Part shown: piece after piece, positions 25,180-36,436 of the stretch
How the letters are laid out: every line of letters begins with the position of its first letter
Numbering within the stretch: position 1 is the first letter of the stretch
NCBI GenBank assembly: GCA_948567375.1
Contig: OX419761.1
Location: 23,164,243-23,228,242, forward strand
DNA from: Lunularia cruciata
Lineage: Eukaryota > Streptophyta > Marchantiopsida > Lunulariales > Lunulariaceae
Length of the DNA stretch: 64,000 bases
Direction: 5' to 3'
The notes under the pieces: generated by a model
The model's input: only the letters and a program-made list of their open reading frames with translations
Database searches by the model: none
Told to the model about the DNA's origin: nothing
Translations under genes and position numbers: made by a program

Positions 25180-25512
25180 AGTACATCTAGGACATAACTA
25201 CTATCCTTGAAGGATCACCTTGAGGAGAGGAGTCATACATACCATATGCCATCCTCTTGAACAGCTATCACACACTAACATAGTAGCAGCTCCACTAAAA
25301 GAGCTGCATGACATACATCTCAAGCCTACTCGTACAAGTACCAAGCTTGGGTCCATAGTACCATCAATGTTTGGGAGGTGGCATGGCATACAATTGTGCA
25401 CAAGATCCTTCCAAACAACACCATCATGTCCTTCTAACACCAGGACTCTAGATGGCAAAACCTCATGCACTCTCAAGATAGTGTGGCCTATCAAAAAATC
25501 AAGTGTTGTCAA
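25180..25512 (-). pseudogene. Integrase C-terminal tail followed by PHD finger
   Basis: The open stretch first reads HTILRVHEVLPSRVLVLEGH, an SH3-like integrase tail, then NCMPCHLPNIDG. Next comes a C4HC3 PHD finger: CMSC, 11 residues, CDSC, SRGW, HMVC, then a stretch ending VILQG. Two consecutive TAG codons (25198-25203) follow. The reading continues LCPRC, supplying the last CxxC. The second TAG sits where PHD fingers carry a conserved Trp, so one base change from TGG is likely. All eight zinc ligands are thus present in the DNA. PHD fingers read histone H3 tails, so it may have steered integration to chromatin. The role is inference; the domain is seen. Confidence 0.75.
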
Positions 25513-25699
25513 TGATGTCTACGGTAGATATACATAGTCACTTGGATAAAATTGATGGATTGAGGGTCTATAACCTCCTCCTCAAATAGAAGCATAGCAT
25601 AAGGTATCCATATGCTAAGCAATAGCTAAGTTCTCAAAGGCTATCGACATCACTCTTCAAAAGATCTCTGCCTGTTGAGAACATGCGCTCATCCATACA

Positions 25700-26600
25700 T
25701 CTAGATCATCCAAGTCCAAAACTATAGTAGCATCTCAATGAATGGCTATAGAGAAATCTGAATCTCATCCATGGAGTAGAAAGTAAGGAGAGAAGGATGC
25801 TAAGGAGGCTTGCCAGCTGAACCGATAGCTCATGGCCAACCAAGGTGACTGGAGATCCCAATCTCCCAAGTGCCCTCTCTGCAAACCATAATTTTGCAAT
25901 CATCTCTTCAATATTTGAACCACTCTCTCTGTTAAGCCATCTGCCTTAGGGTGATCTCAAGAGGTAGTACAATGATCAATCAAAGCCTTTTTACACAAGA
26001 CCTAAAACTCCTCCAAGAACTCTTTACCCTGATCAGTCAAAACCTAAGCTAGTGCACCAAAATGACTGAGAATCCGATCCAAGAACAAGTAAGCCGTCCT
26101 TCCACTAGACTTGTTAGGAAGTTCAACCAACTCAAGCCACTTGGAGAAGTGCTCCTATCACCAAAACATACCAGTGATGTCTCACGGTCAATGGTAAAGG
26201 TCCAGCAAAGTCCGAACTCCAAAGGTAACCCAATCCCATGATAGGTAATGGGTGTAACTGTGGCGTAGGAGCATTGAATGATGCTCTAACTTGGTCACAA
26301 ACCACACATTTGGCAACAAACCGGTGCACACTGGTTTTCATACCGTGCCATCAATAATGACTCTGGAGTAAGCTATGTGTATGCTTTACTCCAAAATGTC
26401 CTAACTCCTCATGAACATGATGGACCAACTGTAGTCTTTGAGAAGGAAGTGGTGCTACTCTCACTCTACCATCCTCCCATAAACACAAAAGGTGTCTGCC
26501 TTCCAATCTAAACCAATTGGCTTGCTGAAGAACATGGTCTCTCTCCTTGGCCCCAATTGTGCCACCCACAATTCCAGTGCAAAGATAGTCCATCACTAAG
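25700..26600 (-). pseudogene. gypsy integrase remnant of the PHD-bearing element
   Basis: The zinc-binding domain reads HVHEELGHFGVKHTHSLLQ (HH pair; open at 26351-26596) and KCVVCDQVRASF (CC pair; open at 26132-26341). So HHCC is intact. LHPLPIMGLGYLWSSDFAGP carries the first core Asp. Later, near 25740-25830, AMSYRFSWQASLASFSPYF is the late core segment, ending before a TGA. This lineage differs clearly from the gypsy element at 1-3780. The integrase is interrupted and dead. Confidence 0.8.
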
Positions 26601-27020
26601 ACATCATCATGAATGTCTCATTGGACTATACCAATATCTTCATTTTTTGGATTTGTAACCTCAATAACTCCTCATGTACGCATTGAGAGAGATACCACCA
26701 AAGTCTTAAAAAATATACACGAAAAGGCAGATGCATGCCAACCTGGCACCATCTCCTCATTTGACACCATGACAATGTGCTCCGGTCTGATCTTGCTTGC
26801 TGGGACATGGGTTTCTACTCAGCCCATCTGCATCATTGTTCAACACTCTATGTGTATGAATAATTGTGAAATCATACTCTTGTACAATCAGAGCCCATCA
26901 TGCAAGATTCCCTAAAAGCTTGTTGGACTCCATCAACTACTTCAATGGTTGATGATCAATCATGAGAGTAAAGAGATTACCAAATTAATTAACATCGGAA
27001 ATGTGTTATTAGCCAAACTG

Positions 27021-27440
27021 CTACCATGCACTCTCCCTCAAATGAACTACACCTTGCCTTTGTTGAACTGTTGGAGCTAATAGCATAGGCCACCACAAAC
27101 TCCTTCCCCTCATCAACATTTGGATGAGCATTGCTCCAAGCTCCAACATACTCCAATCAGTCTGAACCTGAAATGGTTGTCCTTTGATCGGTCTCCTCAA
27201 AATAGGAACAAATGTCAACCTCTCATTGAGCTCTACAAAAGCTATCTCTTGCTCATCTTCCCAACACCACTCTTGTGTAAGCTTGGTCAGCTTCATCAAG
27301 GCCTTGGCAATAGCACTAAATCCTCTAACATAGAAGCAATAGAAGTTTGCCAACCCAAGGAATGCTCGCACTTTGCTAACATCCATAGGTCAAGGAAGAT
27401 GTGCAATAGCCTCCACCTTGGTCTGCTGAACACCACCTCC
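27021..27440 (-). pseudogene. RT connection/RNase H remnant of the PHD-bearing element
   Basis: Open text VSKVRAFLGLANFYCFYVRG, then AKALMKLTKLTQEWCWEDEQ and ILRRPIKGQPFQVQTDWSM. This is the gypsy RT thumb/connection and the start of RNase H, with the first RNase H Asp present in QTDWS. Upstream, HTIYPGGGGVQQTKVEAIAH corresponds to the G..V....K..AI block. It is then cut off by LTR sequence, so the polymerase active site is missing. Confidence 0.8.
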
Positions 27441-27458
27441 TCCGGGGTAGATAGTGTG

Positions 27459-27812
27459 AGTCAAGCCACACCCACTCTAGCTAAAAGACTCCAAGTGATG
27501 TTTGTTGGCTTTTTGTCCACTCTAGCCAGGAACTTGAAAGCTCAACATCAGAGAAGTGAGCTCTCTCGAGTTGCACTTCCAGGGTATACTCTTGATTTTG
27601 ACTGAGGTTTCATCCCAATGGTCCCATTGATGGCACACCTAATGGTGCAAATGGTGCAAGTGATGGTGGGCCCACCATGAAGTCAGTACCCCAAACACAA
27701 AATCTGACCGTCGGAAAGTAGTCTATGAGTAACTGCCAAAATAACTCTTACTATTATCAATGGAACTCCAATGTTTGAGCAATCTAGATGCGACACTACA
27801 AATGGCATGACA
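27459..27812 (-). repeat. Partial LTR, family A (5' side of the PHD-bearing element)
   Basis: Starts on the minus strand with TGTCATGCCATTTGTAGTG and is very close to 24553-24901. The last 190 or so bases of the LTR, the primer-binding site, gag, protease and most of RT are absent. One deletion from within the LTR into RT explains this. Confidence 0.75.
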
Positions 27813-29550
27813 TTCTAAATTGTACTTGACTTTTCATTGGACTAACCTCTTTTAGTTCTACAAGCTAATCTTTTGTTTCTCTTTCTGCATTGATGACCTC
27901 AAAATCTAGAAAGTAGGGTTCTCTTTAATTATTAACATATACCAATCAACACAAAAGTACTTTGCTTTTTAGAATCTTATACATCTTACAATTGATGCAG
28001 GTAACTACTTTGAGTTTCCAAGCAACTCTATTTTCCTTGCTCCACTTCCTACCTCTATCAAAATTATGCAATGCCTTCTAGTTGGCTTGCAACAAATATA
28101 TTTTGATGATCATTATATTTTATATTGATAGCTCAAAAATGTTATTTATGATGGAATAATTTTTTTCTTGAATCTACCTACCCCTATCTTTGTATAAATG
28201 GTTTTTGGCTTGAGAGGAAGGAACATAGCTTGCTTCTTTTCTAAAAATTGCTCTTTCCTTTTTTGGTTGAGTGTAAAATTTTCCCATAGATTATCCTCAT
28301 TGAAGAAAATAGACACAACTTGCTTCATCTCTAAGTCTTAATCTTTCTACTTGTTGTGGATTGTGTAGTCTTATTATATATAGTTTTGGCTTAGTAAAAT
28401 ATACAACACTTGCTTTTCCTGTAAATGCCACTCCTTCTACTTGTTTTTGTTGAGTGCAAATCTACAACATTCAAGTAAGATGATCAATTTATTATTGCTT
28501 GTATCATAAGATTATTCATTATATCTACAATTGACATCAATATCAAATTATAGATAAATCACATTTCTAAATCAAAATTTATGTAATATATAGATCAATC
28601 TTTGATCATAATTGACAATAAGAAGCACTAAATGTTCATAGGACAAAAGGATAATGTCTAAAATTTTTTTACCAAAAAGATTATACAAATTGATGAAATT
28701 TAAACATTTAATAGAGGCAAATAGAGGTTAATATCTCAATATATTTTTTTCAAGAGGGTAGTGTTTCTATCCATCAAACATAAAGAAACAGATCCAAGAG
28801 AACAAGGAGATAAGACAAAGAATATAGATTGAACAAGAACTGAATTGTGTGATATCAAAGTGCCAAAGATGGATCAAGGGTTTATTATGTATTTTTTAGG
28901 TGTATACAAGCTTACTTCTCAGTAAAGTTAACTATTGAGTGTTCTAATAAATCATCTTCTATTCTAGTTATTCAATCTTGTGGAAGGTTCTTCAACACCT
29001 TTAGCCCTAAAAAGGTTCTTAGTACCTTTCTAACTTACTTAATCTCTATGAAGGTTCATAAGTACCTCATGAATATTCCAATATGAAGATACCTAGGTAA
29101 GTTTTGGATTTTCCTCCAAAAGTTTCTAATTATTTACATGCAAAATTCTACCAGATTCTTATGGAAAATTCTTATACAATTCAGATGATAATCTACTTTA
29201 ACCAAGATTTATAATAATCTCTTGCTCTCACAAAGTATTGGGAAACTCAAACTTCCCATTTTATTACACATGTTCTTGGACCTAGATAGAGACAAAAACA
29301 ATAAGTTGAGATACTTATATACAATAAGTCTTGCGGACTGGAGACCATGAACTATAAATGCTCCTTCTTTCCTTCCTATCTTTGGGAAGTGAGATTGTGC
29401 AACTTCAAGAGAAAAAAATAATTGAGAGATAAGATGGCCATGCTTGAAGACTTATTAAAGAAGATACTCTCATTTGATTAGTTCATTCATTGCCTTAGTG
29501 ATTATGCCAAGGAAATTAACTACAATATTTAGGTATTGGGTTGATTTGAT
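27813..29550. other. No gene recognised
   Basis: AT-rich with no convincing ORF. Confidence 0.5.
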
Positions 29551-29766
29551 ATAAAGGTTTGGATGACATCTTATAGAAGTAGAGCACCTTTTATTTTATG
29601 CTCCACCAAGAGTAAGTAAGTTTGAGAGTTATTATATGTCTTCTCTTGAGATTATTATATAAAGGTTTGGATGACATCTTATAGAAGTAGAGCACCTTTT
29701 ATTTTATGCTCCACCAAGAGTAAGTAAGTTTGAGAGTTATTATATGTCTTCTCTTGAGATTATTAT
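29551..29766. repeat. Perfect tandem duplication, 2 x 108 bp
   Basis: Units 29551-29658 and 29659-29766 look identical base for base. This points to a recent event or an assembly duplication. No ORF spans it. Confidence 0.9.
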
Positions 29767-31137
29767 TTAGACAAGAAACACACTCTTAAAATTTAGATAC
29801 CTCCGTAGACTTTTATAAGAGGAATATCAGTTTTGAAAAGGAGTAGATATTGTAATTGGCTTGTATACTTGTTAAGGATAAATCATAAGGTTAGGCTAGT
29901 CATGAGCTTATGCAATATCATGATGATATTCACCTTGAAATTTATCCCTTCAAAGATTTTAGTAAGCACTCATCATCTTGCTCTTTGGGATCTCTTGGTT
30001 GCTTGCCTAGAGAAGTGTAAACAATTTTAGTTCTTTATTATTAATTTAGTCTATGAGTAATAAAAACCTTGTTCTCTCACTCTATACAACACCAATCTTT
30101 ACCATTACATCAAATAGTATGTTTAAGAAGTCTAGAATTTATTTTTTATTATGATTTTTTTGGAAAAGAACTCAATCATCCTCATGCATCTCCATCTAGA
30201 GAAGATGTAATTTACATACAAAGTAAACTATTCTTATCCTCCACACCTGCACCAAACACTTACCAAGTTCCACCATCATAGTTGTAACATTCAATTGTAT
30301 GGATCATATACATATTATTCTTCTTTATCATATATTTATTTCTAATTTTTCACATTTTAATATTATAGGTCCTTTTGAGGTTCATAAACTACACCAACAA
30401 ACATGAGCTTAGAAGAGCACAAAAAAACTTAGATTCAAAAGGTATATTATGAAATATTAAAAGAAAATCAATGCACAACATTGTATCTGATCTTTTACAA
30501 GCACAGATCAGAGACAGTAGAGAAAAGCATAGCAAATATGATCAAAATCAAAGCAGAGCCTATTGTGCATGAGTAGCTTTGAATAAAGTAAAGTTCATGC
30601 AAGAGTATGCGTAAGTAGGTTTGAGAGCATCTTTGAGCTTGCAAGCATAAATTGGCACGTATAGCAATTCTGCTCTATGTGAAAAAGGACAAATAAATCT
30701 TCTTAAATAAAGAACTCAGATCTACTTCAAATATCATTCTTTTTCCTTAAATTTTGCACTTGAACCAAATTTGATGTAATCACAAAACTGTTAATGACTC
30801 CTTGAGCCTATTTGAGTATCATAGATAACAAATTCATCTACATTAGGGCATTCCAAATAGATTTTTTCCACTACCCGTAGAACTCTTGTAATGAAATTTA
30901 TGGGTATCCATAGAATTCTTTATGGGTAGTGAAGGGAGTAAGCATATTTTACAAGCAATCACACCATAGCCATAAAATAGTTATGGGTTATAAGACTTGC
31001 TTTTAGTTCTTAATGAACCCATAAAGATTAGTTAGGGTCATTAATTAGGTCATTTGAATTGAAAGGTGAAAGCCATGTGTTGTGTCCTTATGAATCACTT
31101 AGCTTTATATATTCAATCTTTTATTGCTTTCATGTAA
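29767..31137. other. No gene recognised
   Basis: AT-rich. The short ORFs at 29833-30030 and 30069-30281 show no domain. Confidence 0.5.
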
Positions 31138-31840
31138 TGTAATACCAATAGCTAGACATATCATCTAGAATTGAAAATTGGCTTGGTAACTTTTGGAAGA
31201 ATGTTATATATGATGGGCTAGGTAGATCAGATAGAGGTGTCACAAAAAAAGTATTTCTACTAAGAGCAAGAGCAAGAATAAAAAATAGCATGAATTTGTA
31301 ATACCAAAAGCTAGACATATTATCTAGAGGTGGAAATTGTCTTGGTACCATCTAGAAGGATTTTATGTATGATGTGCTAGGTGGACCAGATAGAGGTGTC
31401 ACCAAAAGAGCACTTCTATTAATAAAGCAGGAGCCAAAAATAGCCTCAAAACTTTAGAGCCAATTTTGAAGGCCTAAACGGATGAATTAGGCCAAAAAAT
31501 GTTGAATTCCCCCCAACTTAGCAAAGTTTGGCCTTCCCTCCCATTTAGGTTTGTCTTGTTGAGAGCTTTCCAACTATACCTCATCCATGCAATTTGGAGA
31601 TTCCCTCCGTTCATGGTTTGACCAACCAAATAGGATCAAAATTGACATGTCCACATATATACAAGGGCAGAGCTTGCTTACATGTCACCAATCCATGTAT
31701 TTGATCCAAGGGTGAAGCTTCCTTCGGAAGAGTCCCCTTTGCTATATAATACAGTCAAGGTGCTCCTTTGGGGCATTGGAGGTTGAGTGTGAAATTTTGT
31801 TTTTTTTCTTATTTCTTTCTCTTCAGGTCTTCTATCCTCA
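31138..31840 (+). repeat. LTR, family B, copy 3, with duplicated head
   Basis: A full LTR runs from TGTAATACCAAAAGCTAG at 31297 to about 31840. A second copy of its first 100 or so bases starts at 31138 (TGTAATACCAATAGCTAG). The TATA-like CTATATAATAC is at about 31742. It is in opposite orientation to the other two copies. No primer-binding site is obvious after it. Confidence 0.7.
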
Positions 31841-32100
31841 AAAGATTACATGTAAGCACTATTTATCTGCCTATGTGCACCATTTCTCTACTCTGCATGT
31901 TTTCAACTTGTGTGAGAATTGTTCAATTTAACTAGTGTTCCAAAATTTATATGGTGTGAGATATTTTCCTTGGTGGTGGAAAAATTACTGTAGCACTTGA
32001 CAATTATTAGTGAAACAAACTAAGAAACACATATGGAAGCATATAGTTGATAGAGCATGAAAATGAACTTGGACTTGATGATGAGGAATTCAAATATTGT
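31841..32100. other. No gene recognised
   Basis: Short AT-rich spacer between the family B LTR and the transposase relic. Confidence 0.45.
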
Positions 32101-33530
32101 GCTTTCAAGAAATTTTGCAAATAAAACATGGAATGATTATGATGAAACATGGAGTCTTTTGGGTTTGGAAGATGAGGATAAACTAATATTGACGTGGTGG
32201 TATTTTCTTCATTCTCAAAGATATCTCCCTTAGAGAATTAGTTACAATAGGAGCACTAATTTTGCTTGTAAATTCTTTGGAGATTTAGATCTGTCTTCTT
32301 CTAGATAGATAGTGAAAATGGACATTGGATCTTTTCTTTCTTTACTTTACCGCATTAGAGAACTTGATGTTTCCAAAAAGAGAAATGCAAGAAAGGTGCA
32401 ATCTTTTGTGTGGGTTCAATTGGCTATAACACTTTATCAATTTGGACACAACCAAAATAATGTGTGTCTAGCTAGGAGTACAACTATATGTGGAACTAGT
32501 TCAAGATCTACCACAACTTTATGGATAGAGTCATAATAGCTATTGTAGTCACTTTGAGTGAAGAAATTAGTTGGCCCAACCACAAAGAGAGGAATAGAAT
32601 TTCAAATATCTTTGTAGCCAAAGGGTTTAAGGGATGTGTAGGATTGGTGGATGGTACTTTATTTCTTCTTTTCCAAAGACCCAAAGTGGATGGAAAAATA
32701 TATTTCAATTGCAAAGGTTTATATTCAATAAACGGCTAGGTGGTATGTAATTACATGTGGCAAATAATACATTTTTCCAAAGGTGAGTGTTCATTGAGTG
32801 CAAAGGAGTGTGAATTTTACTTCCTACACATGGTGTGTCTATTCATATCAAATTAGTTCATTCTCATTCTTTTTTTTAATGTGAAATTTTGTTGGTGTAG
32901 TTCATCTTGAATTGGAAAGCTTGTTGTTGTCCTAGTATGTAATTGCTACTTGTGTTGTGAATGAGGTTGTCTGAATGGAGTGTTATTGCAAAGATGTGCA
33001 GGTCTTGTCACAATATGACTTCTATCAAGAAATCATCTTTGTAGAATGACATGAATCAAAGAGGATCTAATTCTTCCTTTGAGCACCACTAGAATTTGCT
33101 TAGCAACCTAGTATGTACCCATGAGTCACTTGGTACTTTCATTCAAGCTACCTTGCATGGAGGATAGAATGGAGTTTAACAAATGTGTTGGAAGGGCCCA
33201 GTTCTTAATGAGCATTGCATCTGCGTTTTGAAGGTGCATTGGCATTTTTTGAGGGAGTTAAGACTTCAACTAAAAATTAAGAACAAAGTGTATTGATGTT
33301 ATATTTGATAAAGTGGATGCAAAATTTTCTAATCCATAGAGCAAAGTGTTGTACAAGAGGATCCAAGAAGAAGAACAACAACAATAACTAAATGATATGA
33401 ATGAGTGGAACTAGAGAAACAAATTAAATGAACTTGGAGTTCCTACAAGAGAGGAGACTAGAGGATTTGTCATGCAAATTTTTCATGCATTCAATAGGAA
33501 GCTCAATAGGTTTTTGAATCTTTAGTAATA
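32100..33530 (+). pseudogene. HARBI1-like (PIF/Harbinger) DDE transposase relic, copy 2
   Basis: Open at 32312-32536 with VWVQLAITLYQFGHNQNN, the helix-turn-helix-like region. Open again at 32521-32739 with GFKGCVGLVDGTLFLLFQRP (first catalytic Asp), then DGKIYFNCKGLYSING, after which a stop occurs. Near 33113-33200, YVPMSHLVLSFKLPCMEDR and later WHFLRELRLQLKIKN match the 3' part of copy 1 at 5815-6760. The catalytic Glu segment is lost. The order of blocks is that of the nuclease gene; the Myb-like partner gene is not seen. No terminal inverted repeats were identified. Confidence 0.75.
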
Positions 33531-33929
33531 AATGATTCATTTATTTTGACTTATGAATGACCATATTTTATGAATGTTTATGAATGTCTAGTCATGTTGG
33601 TTCATGAGGAGTCCACTATCATTTTCTACCAATTGAAATGTATGTGTTCTTTGCAATACCTTTTAAATCCTATTCATCTTTGATTTGTAAATCTTAGTCA
33701 TCTTCATTACATTGAATTTTCCATATTCAATTTGCAAATCCACCCACTTTTAGTACATTGAAAACTTGGTATATTCCATTGAATGTCAATTTGTAGTGTA
33801 TAAAAAATTCCATTGAATATCTTTTCCCAAACTAAATAGTATAGATTGCAAAAGTAAGGAATATGGATTCTCGAGTGCATCATAAAGTCAATTACATATC
33901 AAATTTTGACTTGACTTGAAAAGTATAAA

Positions 33930-34245
33930 TTATGACAATAAAGATATGGATTCCTAAATTGCATAATAAATATTGTGGCAGGGAGGAATATAGATTCCTA
34001 GCTTGCATAATATAGATTGCAATGGGAAGGAGTATAAATCCAAGCCTTCATCATATATATTTGTGCTTGCATACCAATACAGAGTGTAATGGTAAGTAAA
34101 GATATGGATTCCCAGATTGCACAATATAGATTGTGGTAAGGAGGAATACAGATTCTTGGCTTGCAAAATATAGATTATAGCAGAGAGGAATATGGATTCA
34201 AGCCTTCATCATAAAGGTTGGTGCTTGCATAATAATAAAGATTTT
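33930..34245. repeat. Imperfect tandem duplication, about 158 bp x 2
   Basis: AAAGATATGGATTCC occurs at 33940 and 34098, and AAGCCTTCATCATA recurs near 34043 and 34202 at the same spacing. Within each unit a shorter motif (rich in ATAGATTGC and GGAGGAATA) also recurs. Confidence 0.7.
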
Positions 34246-34317
34246 GGTGGTGAGGTGAGAAAAGTGGATTCCACACTACTATAGGAATTAGTGGATAAAT
34301 CAAAATGCTCATGCATT

Positions 34318-34805
34318 AGGCAAGTTTAAAAAATGGGAAAGAAATTATCAAAGGGATAGAGAGAAGAAACTTTTGAAGAGAGAGACATTATCAAAGGGAC
34401 AGAAGTGAGAATCTTTTAAAGAGAGAGAAATGGATAGAAGTTCCAAAAGAAGGAGAGAGAAAGTATCAAAGGGAGAGATTTTGAAAGGAGGGATAGAAGG
34501 AGAGAGAAATAACCACATACAATTTTAAAGGGGAAGAGCAATGAGGGACAAAAGGAGAGAAACATAGAGAAAATTTTGAAGGAGGAGAAATGAAGGACAA
34601 AAGGAGAAAGATAGAGAGAAGGAGAAGGAGAAAGAAACACAACAATGGTAGAGAGTGGAATAGAACCAATCAAAGAAAGAGAAGTGAAAGGAAGGTAGAC
34701 AAGTAGAGCATAGGATTTAGAGGGAAAAGGAGAAATTATCAAAGAAAGTATATAGTTGATGGACAAGAAGGTAGAGAATTGACAGATAGAAGTTGGCCTT
34801 GGCAT
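34318..34805. repeat. Purine-rich (GA) low-complexity tract
   Basis: The plus strand is dominated by GGAGAGAGAAA-type words over nearly 500 bases. The minus-strand ORFs (34416-34805, 34466-34669) are Ser/Leu/Pro/Phe-rich translations of this tract and are not credible genes. Confidence 0.85.
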
Positions 34806-34827
34806 ACATGAGGGAATATGAGAAGAT

Positions 34828-36186
34828 ATGGGATATGCACAACATGGAGAAATTCAAAGAAGGAGAACAATAAATATAATTCCATGCCAAGGCAGACCAT
34901 ATGACCTATATCAAGTGGTCATTGTTAGACAAGGAGCTGATTCTAAAATTGGTGGAGAACATTTGAAAGAGAGATTTGGATTCACTTTGTTTGAAAGTAT
35001 GCATTGCATTCAATTTTCCTTGCCCAAATGTAACTGTGCTCTGATTGATTTGATCAATTTTCATGTGTTTATTGAAATCTTGGTTAGCTTTTTTTTGTCT
35101 CCTCTTGCACCGCTTCCCAAAATGAACCCTCCCATTTCACTCTTAACCCTCAACATGACCTCCTTGCCTTCACTCCTTATCCCATTGTTGTCTCCAAGAA
35201 ATCTTGAATTTAGCAATCAAGGTTAGGGTTTCCAAGCAATCCCATATCCACCACCCCTCTTGTACCCCTATCCACCAATGATCTCCCTCTTGAGACCCCT
35301 ACACAAGAGATCTCCTAGCCACCCTTGCCCAAAAATCCCTTTCTTAGAAATTTGCATTGTGGGTCCCCATGAACGCCCTCCCTATCAAGACCTCATACTA
35401 TAGGAAATATTGCTCCCACACCCCCCTCCCCCCACCCCCCAACCACCACCACCACCACCATCCTCATGATTTCCTTGATTTCTTGCATGTGTTATTGGTG
35501 ATCCCCTTCCTTCTTGCAACCCACATCCCAACCTCCAAACAATCCCCATCTTGGACTTAATCTTGAGACCCACATAAACTCATCCTTGCCAGACACTAGA
35601 CAAATAAGCATGTTTTTGACTTAACACTCTCTCAGACAGTGACTTTTATTAGTCCCATTTCTGATTTTTGGGCAATGTGTTTAAGTTGTGGGTTTAAGTT
35701 TTGCTAAATCTCTTATATCTTGATGCAGATCCCCATCTATATTGAGTTTGTGAGATTATGGGATGGCAATACTCACACAAAATTGGTGCAGAAGCAACCT
35801 TTCATTCTTGCTCTTGGGCCAATCAGAGATGCTTTTGCTTTGCAAGTTGCCATTGGAGGACAAAGGAGAGTGGTACTTTACTTATGAGTACAAGACTGGT
35901 TTCATATGAGGGACCTTATTGCTAAAAGGTACCTTGCAAAAAAATGTGTGTGTGAAGCTTGGAGGTCATTTTTGTAGATATTTAGTAATGCATGCACCCA
36001 CAAGGCATCTACATGCTTTACATGGACATCTGGCCTTGATTGTGAAGATTGTATGTAGGGAGGACAAGAGAGTATTATGCCTGGGGTGAGGTGATGGTTA
36101 TTGTAGTTGAGTCTAAGTTGGCTTTCCTACAAAATCAGATCTGGCACCTACACAATGGATCCTTCAATCAGTCATTTGTTGGAATA
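34828..36186 (+). pseudogene. Unclassified coding-like relic, interrupted by the copia element
   Basis: There is open text at 34828-35226 and broken text near 35730-36060, such as IYIEFVRLWDGNTHTKLVQK and KGEWYFTYEYKTGFI. The stretch then meets the copia LTR. Beyond the copia element (42171-42309) a short acidic reading ending in NEDEPKEEGE could be its continuation. I do not recognise the protein. A C-rich patch (35418-35460: C runs then CCA repeats) lies inside it. Confidence 0.25.
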
Positions 36187-36422
36187 TGTTAGGAGTTAAC
36201 TCAAGTCTTGAGTAACTCAAGTTAGTCTGATTGTGATCAGTCAGTCTAGGGCTGGACTACTATATGTGCAAGCTAGTAGAAGCTCTCCGTGACACATTAC
36301 TCTGATTATCAGAAATGCTACTTGTGTGTTCCCGTGGACATAGCCTCAATGAGGTGAACCACTTATCTTCTTGTGTAGGCCATGATGCATGCATACTTGT
36401 GTATTACTGAATTGGATTACCA
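36187..36422 (+). repeat. copia 5' LTR
   Basis: Starts TGTTAGGAGTTAACTC and ends TTGGATTACCA. It matches 41938-42170 throughout, apart from scattered substitutions and a short indel near base 25. Confidence 0.92.
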
Positions 36423-36423
36423 A

Positions 36424-36436
36424 TTGGTATTAGAGC
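36424..36436 (+). other. copia primer-binding site (initiator tRNA-Met type)
   Basis: TTGGTATTAGAGC lies two bases after the 5' LTR. It differs by one base from the TGGTATCAGAGC complementary to plant initiator tRNA-Met. Confidence 0.8.

Larger units (their letters stand above)
25010..27458 (-). mobile_element. Internal region of a family A gypsy element, internally deleted, with PHD finger
   Basis: The minus strand carries, right to left, the end of reverse transcriptase/RNase H (27021-27440), integrase (25700-26600), an SH3-like integrase tail and a PHD finger (25180-25512). It is flanked by family A LTR sequence on both sides. RT palm, protease and gag are missing: the 5' LTR fragment joins pol directly at about 27458. 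Stops are present in every domain. Confidence 0.8.

Noticed and set aside
34416..34805. 129-codon minus-strand ORF
   Set aside because: Low-complexity translation of a purine tract, rich in Ser, Leu and Phe.
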